Notes under the pieces: model-generated
The model's input: the letters and a program-made list of their open reading frames with translations, nothing else
What the model was told of the DNA's origin: nothing
Database searches by the model: none
Source: Zygnema cylindricum
Taxonomy: Eukaryota > Streptophyta > Zygnematophyceae > Zygnematales > Zygnemataceae
Assembly (NCBI GenBank): GCA_037447655.1
Contig: JBBHKE010002903.1
Span: forward strand, 1-22,500
Direction: 5' to 3'
DNA: 22,500 nt
In this document: piece by piece, positions 8,360 to 17,861 of the stretch
Numbering within the stretch: the stretch's first letter is position 1
How the letters are laid out: each line of letters begins with the position of its first letter
Translations under genes and position numbers: made by a program

Positions 8360-9254
8360 GATGAAAATTATTCGCCACTTCTCAACATCAATAGAATGGA
8401 GAGGAGAGAAAAGCACACAGAAATTCCACGAAAGCAACAGTGTGCTTTTGGAGGTATAAGGGAAGTAAAAAGAGAGGAGGCACTTGAGGATGTCAAGGAA
8501 TGTAGAGTATATGACTTAGAAATGAGAAAGTCACATCTACGATCCATAAGTGAAAATGGGAAAAATAAAATTAATAAGGATAATTTCATAAATATTTGGA
8601 AACTAAAAATTGGTTGGAAAGGGAGACTTCAACAGATTCCGAGGTAAGGGGAGAAGTAAATCTAGATGGGGCTCCAAAGGATAGGGGAGAAGATAAATAT
8701 TTGATTAAAGGTTTAGGGGAGAAGAAATATTTTTTGGGAACAAAAATAGAAAGTGATAGTAGAAAGAATTCCATGGGAGAGAGTGAGGAAAGCTTAGAAA
8801 ATGGGGTAATTATCAAGGATTAAAAAATATGATTTCCGAAGATGTAGATTTTATGAGGAACTTAGTGGGGACTCTTGATTTAATAATTAATTTGGGGGGT
8901 AATGGTTTTGACATCACTAATGGGAGTGATGCCATCTATGAAGGTGTGTCTGTAAAAAGGTTAGCATATGGGTGTGTGTTGCAGATTAAAGATGGGGCTG
9001 GTTGTTTGAATTGAAAGAGGGAAATTGGATTTTGTCTGGATAGAAAAGAGATGAGGTGGATTAAATCTTTGCTCGGATTTATGGAAGTGGAATGCCAAGT
9101 AAAATGTGTGATCATGCAATGTTTATTTCAGCTCATCTAATAGACCTTTTTAAATATGAGGTTATTTACTTGAAGTTTTATGAGAAGAAATGAAAGAAAA
9201 AAAAGAAAAAAATGGTAGGAGTTGAAAAGAAAGTAGACTAGAAAATAAAGTGAG
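8360..9254 (+). pseudogene. Copia-2 internally deleted protease-RT-RNase H remnant
   Basis: Collinear scraps of the copia-1 polyprotein follow each other with large gaps. EIPRKQQCAFGG is the start of protease. VKECRVYDLEMRK corresponds to the end of integrase (DVKRYRAYDLKRED in copia-1), LGEKKYFLGTKIE to the RT GEAKYILGIQVE, and LVGTLDLIINLGGNGFDITNGSDA to the RNase H segment with its SDA motif. MRWIKSLLGF and EVIYLKFY match the RNase H C-terminus. Protease active site, integrase core and RT palm are gone, so this is a non-autonomous deletion derivative. The purine-rich stretch before 9255, ending GAAAATAAAGTGAG, is its polypurine tract. Confidence 0.82.
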
Positions 9255-10340
9255 TGTTGAAATAGATGCATTTTGTGGGTATGAATAAAGGAAAAAGTAA
9301 TAAGAGGAAGTCAGCAAAGGCAACTCGCTTCTCGCTCCACTCTCCAAACCCCCACACTTGTCGTAGTTACTGAAGATTTGAGAGGAAGCTAGAGCCATGG
9401 CTGCCCATGTTGTCCAGAGAAAAAGACAAGCTGTAGATTTTGGTAGGTTAACCAAAAGGATCTCGACGGACCTAGGATTTGGTCCTGATACCTACCGTCC
9501 GTCAAGTCTCCGATAGCCGGTAGCTTTATCCTATAGTCTTAGACCAGTGCTGGAGTATATAGGGTACGATAATTATTTAAACATAGACGACACAATATGT
9601 TTCATTTAACAGATTACGGAACGGAATGTACACGAAAATGAATTAGACCGCACGAATTTCGGACCGCACGGAATAAACGAAACGATATTTTATTTCGACA
9701 ACTAGTATTAAATGTCAGTCTTCATCGAACGGTCGTTGTATAGGCCGAGTTCGCTGAAAAGGCCTTTTGGCGTTTTTCAGACGTCGCCACTCCGGATGAC
9801 ACGTGGCAACATCATACAAGTTTACGGAATCTCCCGAGCGCAAGACAACAAGTCTAGATGTGACAAATGTCACCAATATGGACATGTCGTACAACTGCCG
9901 TACAAAAAGTACTCCGGCACTTGTAATTTTATGTACAGTACAGTCCTATAATTCGTCTTCACTTCAGTAGAAGGGGTTTTAGAGAGGGAATAAGACTTAG
10001 CATTTTTCTCGTAGGTAGCCGCCTCTTTGAGAAAGCACCTTGTATATAAGGCTAACTTTGAACAGCCATAACTATCAATTCAATTTACCATTTTAAATGA
10101 TTATTTTTGCTGCGGAGTTAGGGGAGTCCAGACTTCACAGTGTTGTAGTCGGTGGGAGTTTTGCTTGCCAGGGTGGCTGCAATTCTCAGGGAAAGTCAAA
10201 GTGGGGGAATGTGTCAAAATACTGATATTCTAACTTTCCATTCTGTGGGGGGACTGAGCACACAAAAATTCTTCTTTCACAGAGGTGAAGCTATATTGGG
10301 GTTTTGAATATCACGGTGTCAGTCATTAACGGTTGTATCA
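9255..10340 (+). mobile_element. Complete LTR-A2: 3' LTR of copia-2, also 5' LTR of the next unit
   Basis: The LTR runs from TGTTGAAATAG (9255, after the polypurine tract) to GGTTGTATCA (10340). It matches LTR-A1 (1-803) over their shared length. Its first 280 bases also match the start of LTR-B on the opposite strand, including TTGAGAGGAAGCTAGAGCC and a decayed reverse tRNA-like segment. Regulatory landmarks are CACGTG at 9800-9805, five GTAC cores in 9889-9941 and TATATAAG at 10043-10050. A second primer-binding site and leader follow, so one LTR is shared between two internal regions. Confidence 0.88.
10043..10050 (+). promoter_or_regulatory. TATA-like box of LTR-A2
   Basis: TATATAAG lies in the same alignment position as TATAAAAG (507-514) of LTR-A1. 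It is about 100 bases downstream of the GTAC cluster, a plausible Pol II core promoter for the element. Confidence 0.5.
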
Positions 10341-10397
10341 ACTTGGAGTCGGCACTATCTAGATTAGCTTGTTTGGATTTGCGAATTCTCTGGGGGA
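10341..10397 (+). other. Second copia-type leader and primer-binding site
   Basis: ACTTGGAGTCGGCACTATC repeats the copia-2 leader at 7231-7249, and homology runs on through GGGGGAATGGACCCCATAGAA into the first gag codons (MDPIE). Beyond about 10420 the homology to copia gag ends and gypsy-type coding begins. Confidence 0.78.
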
Positions 10398-11030
10398 ATG
10401 GACCCCATAGAATTTCATGAATTTATTACGATTCTTGCTACACTGTATAGTTTGAACAATCTTTCTGATAAAATTCTTAACAACAGACCTATATTAAGAC
10501 AGTTAAGTAACGATGACACCAGACATAGTTTGATCAGATTCGAGTCTTCGGTAGAAAGAAAACCGTTAAGAGTAATAGATTATTCAGGGGCAACACATAG
10601 TTTTATTTCACATTATTTTGTAGAGGAAAATAAAATTCCTAATGTCGTAAGGGAAAAGCCTTTATATGTTCAAGTGGCAAATGGTAATAAGTCCACATTA
10701 GACTTACAAACAGACACTATTGAAGTTGATATCCAAGGTCATAAAATGAAAGTTGTGTGTGAATTTATGAATTTGGGAAGTGAGAAACTAATTTTGGGAA
10801 AGCCTTGGTTAAATGAACATAATCCTCAAATTAATTGGGAAATTAACACCTTGAAAGTGAAATCTGAAAATGGTTGGAAGGTTTTGCAAGCATTACTTTC
10901 AAGGAAAATGCATATGAATCATATAAATAATATAAACAAACTGGGAGTGGGAGTTTTAATTTCTGCTAAGCAATTTAAAAAACACTTAAAAGATAAAACA
11001 AATCATGTTTTCTTGTTATTAATAACTTAG
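10398..11030 (+). pseudogene. Chimeric frame: copia gag start joined to gypsy protease
   Basis: A 210-codon frame starts with MDPIEFH, the copia gag start. Some 40 residues of unrecognised sequence follow, then a Ty3/gypsy aspartic protease (RVP_2 type): VIDYSGATHSFISHYFVEENKI, YVQVANGNK, FMNLGSEKLILGKPWLNEHNPQINW. The catalytic triplet, normally Asp-Ser-Gly, has an extra Tyr codon (Asp-Tyr-Ser-Gly), which probably inactivates it. No gypsy gag or zinc knuckle precedes it. The frame stops at 11030. The RT region downstream is on the same strand with further breaks. Confidence 0.8.
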
Positions 11031-11082
11031 GCAGTTACTGACAAGAAAACATTAACATTGATGTCATTCCTAATCAGATACC

Positions 11083-12201
11083 ACAAAAAAAATTGAAAAA
11101 CTAAAATCTGATTTTGTAACTGACATTAATACATCTGATGTTGCTGTTAAAGATTTGATTTTTGGATTTCGAGATGTTTTCCCAAGTTATTTACCCCCAA
11201 GAAGGCCACCTTCCCGAGTTGTGGAACATGTTATTTACTTAGAACTTGGATGTAATCCTCCTGTCACAAGAATTTATAAGCACAGCTTTTTTGAGCATGA
11301 GGAGTAAAAGAAACAAATCAAGGAGCTTTTGGAGAAGGGACATATTCAGCCCAGCAAATCACCGTACGGGGCATCAATTCTCTTCGTCAAAAAGAAGGAC
11401 GGAACGTTGAGAATGTGTGTCGACTATCGTAGTCTGAATAAGATTACGGTAAGGGATGTGTATCCATTACCTTTGATTTCACATTCGATAGATCATTTAA
11501 AAGGTGCTAGAGTATTTCAATTGATTGATCAGGGTAGTGGCTTCAATCAGGTGCCAGTTAGAATTGAGGATGTTGATAAAATTGCTTTTATAACTAGGGT
11601 TGGCCATTTTGAATGGATAGTGATGCCCTTTGGCTTAACGAGTGCACCGCCTACATACCAAATATTAACGAACCAAACCTTTTCAGATTATATAGATGAG
11701 TTTGTTTAGGTGTTTATAAATGATATTCTAATTTATAGTGAATCTAAAAAACAACATGTAATTCATTCAAGAAAAGTGTTGGAAAGGTTAAAGGTAAGAA
11801 AATTATATGGAAAATTATCAAAATCTAGTTTTCTTAAAAGTGAACAATTATATTTTAGGCACATAGTTAGTGGGGAAGGTGTTAAAACGGGTCCATCCAA
11901 AATCATAGCAATCCAAGAAGCAGCCTCCTAATGTTCGGAAGTTGTATCATTTTTGGGAATGGCTACTTATTACAAAAAAATTATTAGGAACTTCAGTTTG
12001 ATCGCCACACATTTGACGGATTTACTTCGAGAGAATGAGACGTTTGTGTGGTGAGTTGATCAGGAGAGAACTTTCGACAACTAAAAAGGAAGTTTACACT
12101 GGTGTATCTTGATATTGCTAGGGAATTTGAAGTTCTGATCACTACAGATGCATCTGATTAAGGTCTAGGTGCAGTCATAAGTCAAAAAGTCAGCAAACAT
12201 G
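11083..12201 (+). pseudogene. Ty3/gypsy RT-RNase H fragment, stop-broken
   Basis: The order is protease-RT linker (FRDVFPSYLPPRRPPSRVVEH), then [54 protein letters not shown] and [11 protein letters not shown]. The active site, usually Y-x-D-D, reads FIND after an in-frame TAG, so one catalytic Asp is Asn. Next come FLGMATYYKKIIRNFS, the connection domain and the RNase H start ITTDASD at about 12140-12160. The sequence ends abruptly at 12201 where a minus-strand LTR begins. Integrase and chromodomain are absent. This is a dead, truncated gypsy pol. Confidence 0.9.
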
Positions 12202-12965
12202 TGTAATTTTGTGACCTCCATTGGTCCACAGAATGTCTAGCTTATATGAAGCCTCTAGGTTAATATTTGCCCTTTTGACTTTCCCACTTTATAAGTGCCC
12301 CCCTGGCACACAAAAACTCTGACGGACTACACCCTTGTGTAGCTTGGACTACCTTGAGTCCGCAGCAAAAATAATCATTGAATTTGCTCCCCTGAGCATT
12401 AAGTTATGGCTGGCCAAAGATGGCATATAAATACAAAAGGTCTCTACGAGAGAGGTGCCTAAAAAAAGTCTAAGTCCTAAACTCCCTCTCTGAACCTCCT
12501 ATTACTAGTGTACCTAGCCAATCAAAAGACTGTAAGGTACAAAAAAGAGACTGTAAGGTACAAAAAGGTACATGTACAGCTGTACTTCTTGTACGGCCAT
12601 ATTACGGCATGGCCGCCCCGCTGACGTTGTCAGTTCATGAGCCGTAGTTGCTCTCCCCGTAATCTCCATTGTCCGATCATGGCTCCCCACTTGTCGTCCG
12701 CCAACATTGGCTTGGAAACCGACAAATTTCCATTCCGAGATTCCGGCTCCTCTGTGAGCTGTCAATTGTGAACGACATTTGATTTCGTCCATCGAAATTC
12801 AATGTCGTTTTGTTTATTTAATGCGGTCCATTATTTTGTGCGGTCTTGCACGTTTCATGTTCATTTTGTTCCGTAAGATGTTAAATGGAATGTGTCGCCG
12901 CGTCTCATTGTAAATACTTATCACATACTATATACGTCACGTTTCATTAAGAGGTTAGAATTTCC
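12202..12965 (-). mobile_element. LTR-C, minus-strand LTR of the same family
   Basis: The segment aligns with LTR-B in the same orientation and LTR-A in reverse. Shared marks are the CTCCCCTGAGCA.TAAGTTATGG block (12390-12410), CGAGAGAGGTGCC (the reverse of the LTR-A CACCTCT...GAGAG block), and the GTAC cluster with seven cores in 12510-12594. The 3' terminus in element sense is ATTACA at about 12202. The first 280 or so bases found in LTR-A and LTR-B are missing at the right end. An internal tandem copy of GACTGTAAGGTACAAAAA occurs at 12527-12569. An open frame at 12514-12792 is judged accidental. Confidence 0.8.
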
Positions 12966-13014
12966 TCATAGTTCCTTTTGACTTAACTTCGTGCATTCAT
13001 TGCAATCTCTAATG

Positions 13015-13590
13015 ATTTAAATACCTAAGATATATCTTGCCTCTTCTAATCTGAAAGTGTGTTCTCGCATAAGATTTCAATCTTTTCAATTTCTTATTTT
13101 TTCTCTTTTAAGTTATTAGAGATCATAAAAAAGTCAGCTACATAGATAGTAATTAAGATTTTCTCACTTTCATAAGCATCACATAAAATATTGAATAAAA
13201 AACAGTACGAATAAAAACCGAAAGTTGTTAGTACCTGATAGAGTTCTAAATTTCAAGTGTAGGGTGCTTGTTTCAAGCCTAAAAAGGATTTACTGAGTCG
13301 CTACACTGTTTCACACAAAAAATAAACCCCCTCTTAAACTTTGGTACATACTATTTCTTCTAGGTAGCTGCTCAAAAACGTTATTTCAACATCCATCTTG
13401 TAAAGATGATTTTCGTCTGCGACAGCAATAGCAACGAGCATTCACAATTTTGTTTTGAAGAACCTATTTTAGTTTTAAAGAGCCATCTAGCATCAGTGGC
13501 TTTCGTTCCTACAAGCAACAAAACTTCTTCAAAGTTGTCGTTGTCAACTTTCGATTTGATTTTTTTCTCCCACTGTGGTTTCTAGTTTTT
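13015..13590 (-). pseudogene. Decayed copia RT fragment (copia-3)
   Basis: Minus-strand frames give, in order, ATDARWLFKTK, VAIAVADENHLYKMDVEITFL, LGLKQAPYT, ILITIYVADFFMIS and RLEEARYILGI. These match successive copia RT motifs (WVFKIK; MDVKTAFL; GLKQAPR; YVDDLL; GEARYILGI). The active site YVDD is YVAD here, and many stops and shifts are present. It is more diverged than copia-1 and copia-2. It lies directly inside LTR-C, so it is probably the remnant of that element after loss of RNase H, integrase and its other LTR. Confidence 0.82.
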
Positions 13591-13901
13591 TTCCCAATCC
13601 TTTGATCCTTAAGCCTTTGAATAGGAAGTGGGATCACCATTTAAAAGGAAACGTGGCCGACTTTATTTAAAAGCGCGATGGTAAACCATCTGAGTCCATA
13701 GAAAAAAAAAGAAGTAGCATTCCTAAAACTAAAAAACCACATAACAAGGGAATAAATAGAAAGGAAAATCAAGGAAAAAACTACGAAAATACAAAAGGAT
13801 GGCAGGGAAGTCAAAAACATCCAAAAAAGCAAAACCTAACAAACAAACCATCAAAGGAAAAAACTAACACGTAGCAAAAAACACCCAACAGAACTAAAAA
13901 T

Positions 13902-14455
13902 TTACGGAAAGCAACCACGTAAGTCCCCGAATCCGGAAGAAGCAGGAGGAGGAAGTTTCGGAACACGCCGTCGATCCATAACAGCAATAGACGATCGCAG
14001 TAATATAGAAGCCAACGCTCGTTGTAGGGCCACGGAAAAACGTTGACGATAAAAAGAAGTAAGGACTGAAACAAGAGGGCTCCCAGGTCCTCGCCTCTCG
14101 AACGAGCACCGACCACAAGTACGGAAAAAGTCGTCCAAAGCCACACCCAAACAACCAAATATCTCGACCACCATCGGAATGAAGCCATCCATAGCATCGC
14201 GATGGGCATAATCACGCTCTTTCCTTTTAGTTGCGTCACGGGCAGCCACTCCCATATGCCGAGCCGCTTGGTTGACGATTGTAGTTGAGGTAGGGTTCGT
14301 TAAAACAATGTAACCAAATGTACGACGCGCACCATCAAGTAATAGAAGGTCTATCCGGCGCGAAGGAATAATGTGAGAAACCTCGCGACGAACAGAAAAT
14401 CACCCCTCAGAAGCAATAGTGGCAATGGTGTCTCGAATCGTGTCGTGCGTATGAA
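13902..14455 (-). pseudogene. LINE C-terminal region, restriction-like endonuclease candidate
   Basis: Directly after the cysteine motif the sense strand reads HTHDTIRDTIATIASEG, a stop, then FSVRREVSHIIPSRRIDLLL, GYIVLTNPT, and MGVAARDATKRKERDYAHRD followed by FIPMVVEIFGCLGVALDDF. The order zinc motif, H-D-x-h-R-D, R-R-x-D, a hydrophobic strand and a Lys-rich helix is that of restriction-like (PD-(D/E)xK) endonucleases at the C-terminus of some LINEs. The second acidic residue expected in the strand is not evident (YIVLTNP). The endonuclease reading is inference; homology to the LINE C-terminal part is more secure. The frame ends at 13902. Confidence 0.6.
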
Positions 14456-15885
14456 TCAACTAGCCCCCGTGGGAGCAACAAAGAAAATGGACCCCGTTAG
14501 GCTCGAGTGCGTGGCCGCAGGAGCAAACAAGTGAGCGAAGCAAAGGTGGGTGAGAGAGGCCAAGCCGAAACCTAAGGGCCGTGGTGAACTGAGCAGGGGT
14601 GAAACGAAGAGTGGATAAGATAAGGACAGTCGATAGCCAAGCTCCAGAGCCAGGTCCGCCACAAGATAGAAAACGTGCACGCGAAGAATTGGAAGGAAGC
14701 ACCTGAAGAAGCTCGGATTTAATAGCGGCGACAACCCGATCAGAAAGGAATTCTTGATCACGTGCAACTGATGTAGTAACGAGAATGGAAAAAATCGGCA
14801 TGTCCTCGATATCAGCCGGAGTAAGAGAACTTGATGCATCCAAAAGGGACCGCTGGAAGGCGAGCTCACCATCAGAAACACGGGGAACCACGGCCGCAAG
14901 AATAGGAGTGTCCCCGGCCAAAAAACGAGAGACAATAGTGGAAGCAACAAGGCTCCAACTCCCCAAATAGGCGGCAGGAGCAACACGCGCCGTTGAGAGT
15001 AAACCCAAACCGCCAGCCGAGACAGGAAGAGAGGCTTGGATGCGTGCCGCAGGCCCGGACTCGCGATCAAAAGCTCCACGGCCCAACAAAGTATGGAGGA
15101 CATCCATAAGCCGATCATCGAATGCAGAAAGTGAGGACACAAAAGATGGGGTGGGAGGGGAAGTCCAAGTAAGGTAGGAGGGCCGGTGAGGGAAACACCG
15201 TGTGAGAAGACAAAGGCCACTTGGGGATCAGAAAGGTGAGGAAGGTCGTCCACGTGGGATAAATCTGTTTGAAGAGCGGAATCAAGGAATGTTGTGACGT
15301 ATGGATAGGAACCAAGTGGGCAACCCAACACACGAATGCCTTCAGAAGGAGGAGGAGTCTGAAAACCAAGAGGGGGAGTGAAAAGAGGAGGAAAAGGACA
15401 TGGGGAGCAAACAACACACTTAGAGGGCTGGACCGAAAGATTGAGTTCGGCCAAGCGATCCTTGAAAAAATCATAGGCCGGTATAATTTGATCTGAAGGA
15501 CCAATAATGTGTGTGTCATCTGCAACTGAAGGGAAGAGGCAAGAAGGATAAGCAGCTGCAGAAGCTCGGAGGGAGCGGTAATGGGCTAGGGCAAACAAAG
15601 GGCCCCCAAGAGGATCACCCTGACGAGTGCCAGTCGTGGAGGAAAGAGGGACCAAATCATCATCACTGGAGAAAGAGAGGCTACTGCTCAGTGAATAAAA
15701 AGCTCTCACAAAAGGAAATATCTAGACAATCAGGGAAGGTGCAGCCATAAGCTCCGAAAAAATTGCATTCCGATCCACTGTATTAAAGGCATTAGAAACA
15801 TCCACCTGAAGGACTAACCAATCCGGATGGGCACCTAACAAAGCCCGGATCCCATGGACCACGGCCTCACAAAGAGTCTCAATGA
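14456..15885 (-). pseudogene. LINE reverse transcriptase and zinc-finger-like part
   Basis: The 5' end reads WLVLQVDVSNAFNTVDRNAI, with the first catalytic Asp in QVDVSNAF, then a stop at about 15722. The frame continues with STTGTRQGDPLGGPLFALAH (RT motif 4) and VADDTHIIGPSD (ADD catalytic pair, the usual FADD with V for F), then LNLSVQPSKCVV. After a frameshift near 15130 the second frame (14460-15140) carries the thumb and linker, LRFTPAQFTTALRFRLGL and the cysteine motif VCSCGHALEPNGVHFLCC. This layout, RT then C-x-C...H-x-L-x-C, occurs in a LINE family common in algal and some plant genomes. It has several breaks and is not functional. Confidence 0.85.
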
Positions 15886-15941
15886 ATATTTGTTATATCA
15901 AAAAATCAACAAATCTAGCTTCGAAAGTTGAATGGCTAGAT

Positions 15942-16031
15942 TCCTCAATATTTCCTCTAATTTGATCATAAGGAAAGCTCTCCGCTTCCTTAATATTTTC
16001 TCTAATTTGATCATAAGGAAAGCTCTCCGTT
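15942..16031. repeat. Two tandem copies of a 45-bp unit
   Basis: The unit starting TCCTCAATATTTCCTCTAAT recurs 45 bases later with four or five changes. A further TTCCTTTCCTT follows. It lies between the truncated LINE and a second LINE fragment and has no coding content. Confidence 0.85.
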
Positions 16032-16054
16032 TCCTTTCCTTATTTGTGTGTATC

Positions 16055-16235
16055 CCCCGCATGAGCAACCAAGTGGATGAATCCCGTCCGAGTCAATAGG
16101 TTGCTTGCAAATACAATGGGGGCGACCAAGAAGCGGATGTTGGAACCAAGGCGTAGGGCAGATGTGAACTGGTCAGATGTCAGACGAAGTGTCGAAAAAA
16201 CTGGTGTGGCGCGAGATTGAGTAGAAGGTAGCAGA
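16055..16235 (-). pseudogene. Second LINE fragment: cysteine-motif region
   Basis: The minus strand gives VFSTLRLTSDQFTSALRL, then after a frameshift GRPHCICKQPIDSDGIHPLGC followed by SCGG. This matches the STLRFTPAQFTTALRF and CSCGHALEPNGVHFLCC segments of the LINE at 14456-14640, but differs enough to be a separate, older copy. Only this segment of about 60 codons is present, on the same strand as the larger element. Confidence 0.72.
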
Positions 16236-16950
16236 AGGTATTTACTGCCATTTTTACGACATGTCGGAGTTCACTTTTAGTTGTGTATCTAATGAATCTA
16301 ACATTTCTAAGTTGTATTTTGAGTGCGTATGGGTTATTTTTTATGCAATATTGTTATTTCGTGTTTGTAAAACCTTGGTTCGTTTAAATTCATTGTTCGT
16401 GTACGGAAAAGAAGGGAAAGCCAAGGAGGGAGGGAGGGTCAAAAGCTCTACGGTACCGCAAGCTATCGGAAACCCTAACATAACAATAGAAACTTAATTT
16501 GTAGCCTCCGCTAAAAATTGAATCGCTCAACTAGGACTTTCAGTCCATAGACACAGTTCATTGACTTTTACTCTAAACTAGATGCAATAAAACTCCACTT
16601 GATGAAGAGCGTTTACTAGAAAACCCACATGAAGATCCACGCAGAGGCCGTAGTGGACACCAAAATGACAGAATCGCCAATACAATCCGTTACCATTACG
16701 GGTGGCGAAAAAAAATTGCGTCACATCACAGTACACTCAAGAAGTTGCCGTCCAACGGCAGTCCACGACATCCTCTCAAATAAAAAAATAAGAAAAAAGA
16801 AACAGACTACGTGGACCATTGCCGAGCACTTTTATATCTAGTTAGTGACTTCATCTTCCATATATGGAAACCACTTTTTAAAAAGCGTTGGCCCAATGAG
16901 GTTCTTCCGTAGTATGCCGTATTACCTCACATAGTACAGTAATCCTTAAA
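16236..16950. other. Unassigned spacer
   Basis: Open frames at 16261-16497 and 16629-16841 (plus) encode 78 and 70 residues with no motif I recognise and no second copy to support them. A six-base-stem hairpin TGCCGT-CCA-ACGGCA lies near 16747-16761. I see no gene, LTR end or RNA gene here. Confidence 0.6.
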
Positions 16951-17088
16951 AGGGGAAAGGAAAAAAAAAAGGGAAAAAGGGAAGGGAAAAGGGGAAGGGA
17001 AAAAGGGAAGGGAAAAAGGGAAGGGAAAAAGGGAAGGGAAAAGGGGAAGGGAAAAAGGGAGGGGAAAAAGGAAAAGGAAAGGGAAAAA
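16951..17088 (+). repeat. Purine-only repeat, GGGAAAAA-type units
   Basis: Almost uninterrupted purine sequence made of variants of GGGAAAAAGGGAA. It gives spurious Phe/Pro-rich frames on the minus strand. Confidence 0.9.
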
Positions 17089-17263
17089 ATACGACTTTCC
17101 TTATCGGTGATTTCCAGGAAGAGGATTCTTGGGAAAGGCCAGTAAAAAAAATCACAAAATTATACAGAGATATTCACTACAAAACATTACAAAGGAAATC
17201 GTACAACAAGACGAATTAATAAGAAATGTTCATTACAAGACGAATTACTATAAATTGTCACTA

Positions 17264-17345
17264 CAAGATAAACTATTAAAAAATCTTCAAGAAAAAGAAA
17301 ACATCAAGATAAACTATTAAAAAATCTTCAAGAAAAAGAAAACAT
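17264..17345 (+). repeat. Perfect 41-bp tandem duplication
   Basis: CAAGATAAACTATTAAAAAA and the following 21 bases occur at 17264-17304 and again, identically, at 17305-17345. Identity suggests a recent slippage event. It lies in AT-rich DNA downstream of the anthranilate synthase gene. Confidence 0.92.
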
Positions 17346-17714
17346 CAACCTTTTTAGTTCAATAATAATAAATGGATGAAAAAAACATAAAAATGTCAAA
17401 AGTGGTACAAACTTAAAAACATATACAGTTATACGTATTTTTTTGTCAGGTCTTGTAAAAATGTAAATAAACAACTATTGTCAATTGAATTTTTCTTTGT
17501 TTTTTTTTTCGGATTAATTTATTATATTTTAAACGGAGAAATTTAGAAAAACATTACCAAAAAAAGAAAAAAAAAAAAAAAACTTTATTTACACATTTTT
17601 GTTACTTTGATCACCCAAAAAAAAAAAAGGCTTTCACGATAGTGAATCGCAACAAAATATATTTATATTATAAAAGTTCTCTATTTTTCTTTAAAACCCA
17701 AAAATTCCCAAAAA
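17346..17714 (-). promoter_or_regulatory. AT-rich 3' flank of the anthranilate synthase gene, candidate poly(A) signal
   Basis: On the minus strand AATAAA occurs at 17584-17589, about 126 bases past the stop codon at 17715-17717, and again at about 17516-17521. The rest is A/T homopolymer runs with no other feature. The 3' end assignment is an inference from position. Confidence 0.45.
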
Positions 17715-17861
17715 TTAAGCTATTGATGAAGGAAGTTTAGTATTGTCAATTATACTTTCTTTTTCTTTTTTTTCTTCTAGTTTTTCCAAACCCCTCACAA
17801 AATTTGCCACAATTTGTTTTCCATTGTGAGTGATAATACTCTCCGGATGAAATTGAACTCC
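17715..17861 (-). CDS. ASB: ASB last exon with catalytic His-Glu and stop
   Basis: Acceptor TTTTTGTAG, 147 bases including TAA at 17715-17717. It encodes [18 protein letters not shown] and then [15 protein letters not shown]. The tail after FVRGLE is Glu/Lys-rich, about 26 residues long and not conserved in the family as I know it. Confidence 0.92.
   Translation of the reverse strand, partial: GVQFHPESIITHNGKQIVANFVRGLEKLEEKKEKESIIDNTKLPSSIA

Larger units (their letters stand above)
13600..15885 (-). mobile_element. Non-LTR retrotransposon (LINE), 5'-truncated
   Basis: A minus-strand unit containing RT, a zinc-finger-like motif, a C-terminal endonuclease-like region and a roughly 280-bp 3' non-coding part (13620-13900). 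It is markedly richer in GC than its flanks, which suggests a later arrival than the AT-rich copia debris. Homology starts abruptly at about 15885, in the middle of the RT domain, as expected of incomplete target-primed reverse transcription. I see no clear poly(A) or target duplication, so the exact ends are uncertain. Confidence 0.8.

Noticed and set aside
12514-12792. 92-codon minus-strand frame in LTR-C
   Set aside because: Lies across the GTAC repeat region. No motif and no counterpart in the other LTRs.
13641-14255. Several overlapping minus-strand frames at the LINE 3' end
   Set aside because: Only the frame at 13902-14255 continues the LINE homology. The hydrophobic ones are shadows.
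16261-16841. Two small plus-strand frames (78 and 70 codons)
   Set aside because: No recognisable motif, repeat or splice context. Length is within chance for this composition.
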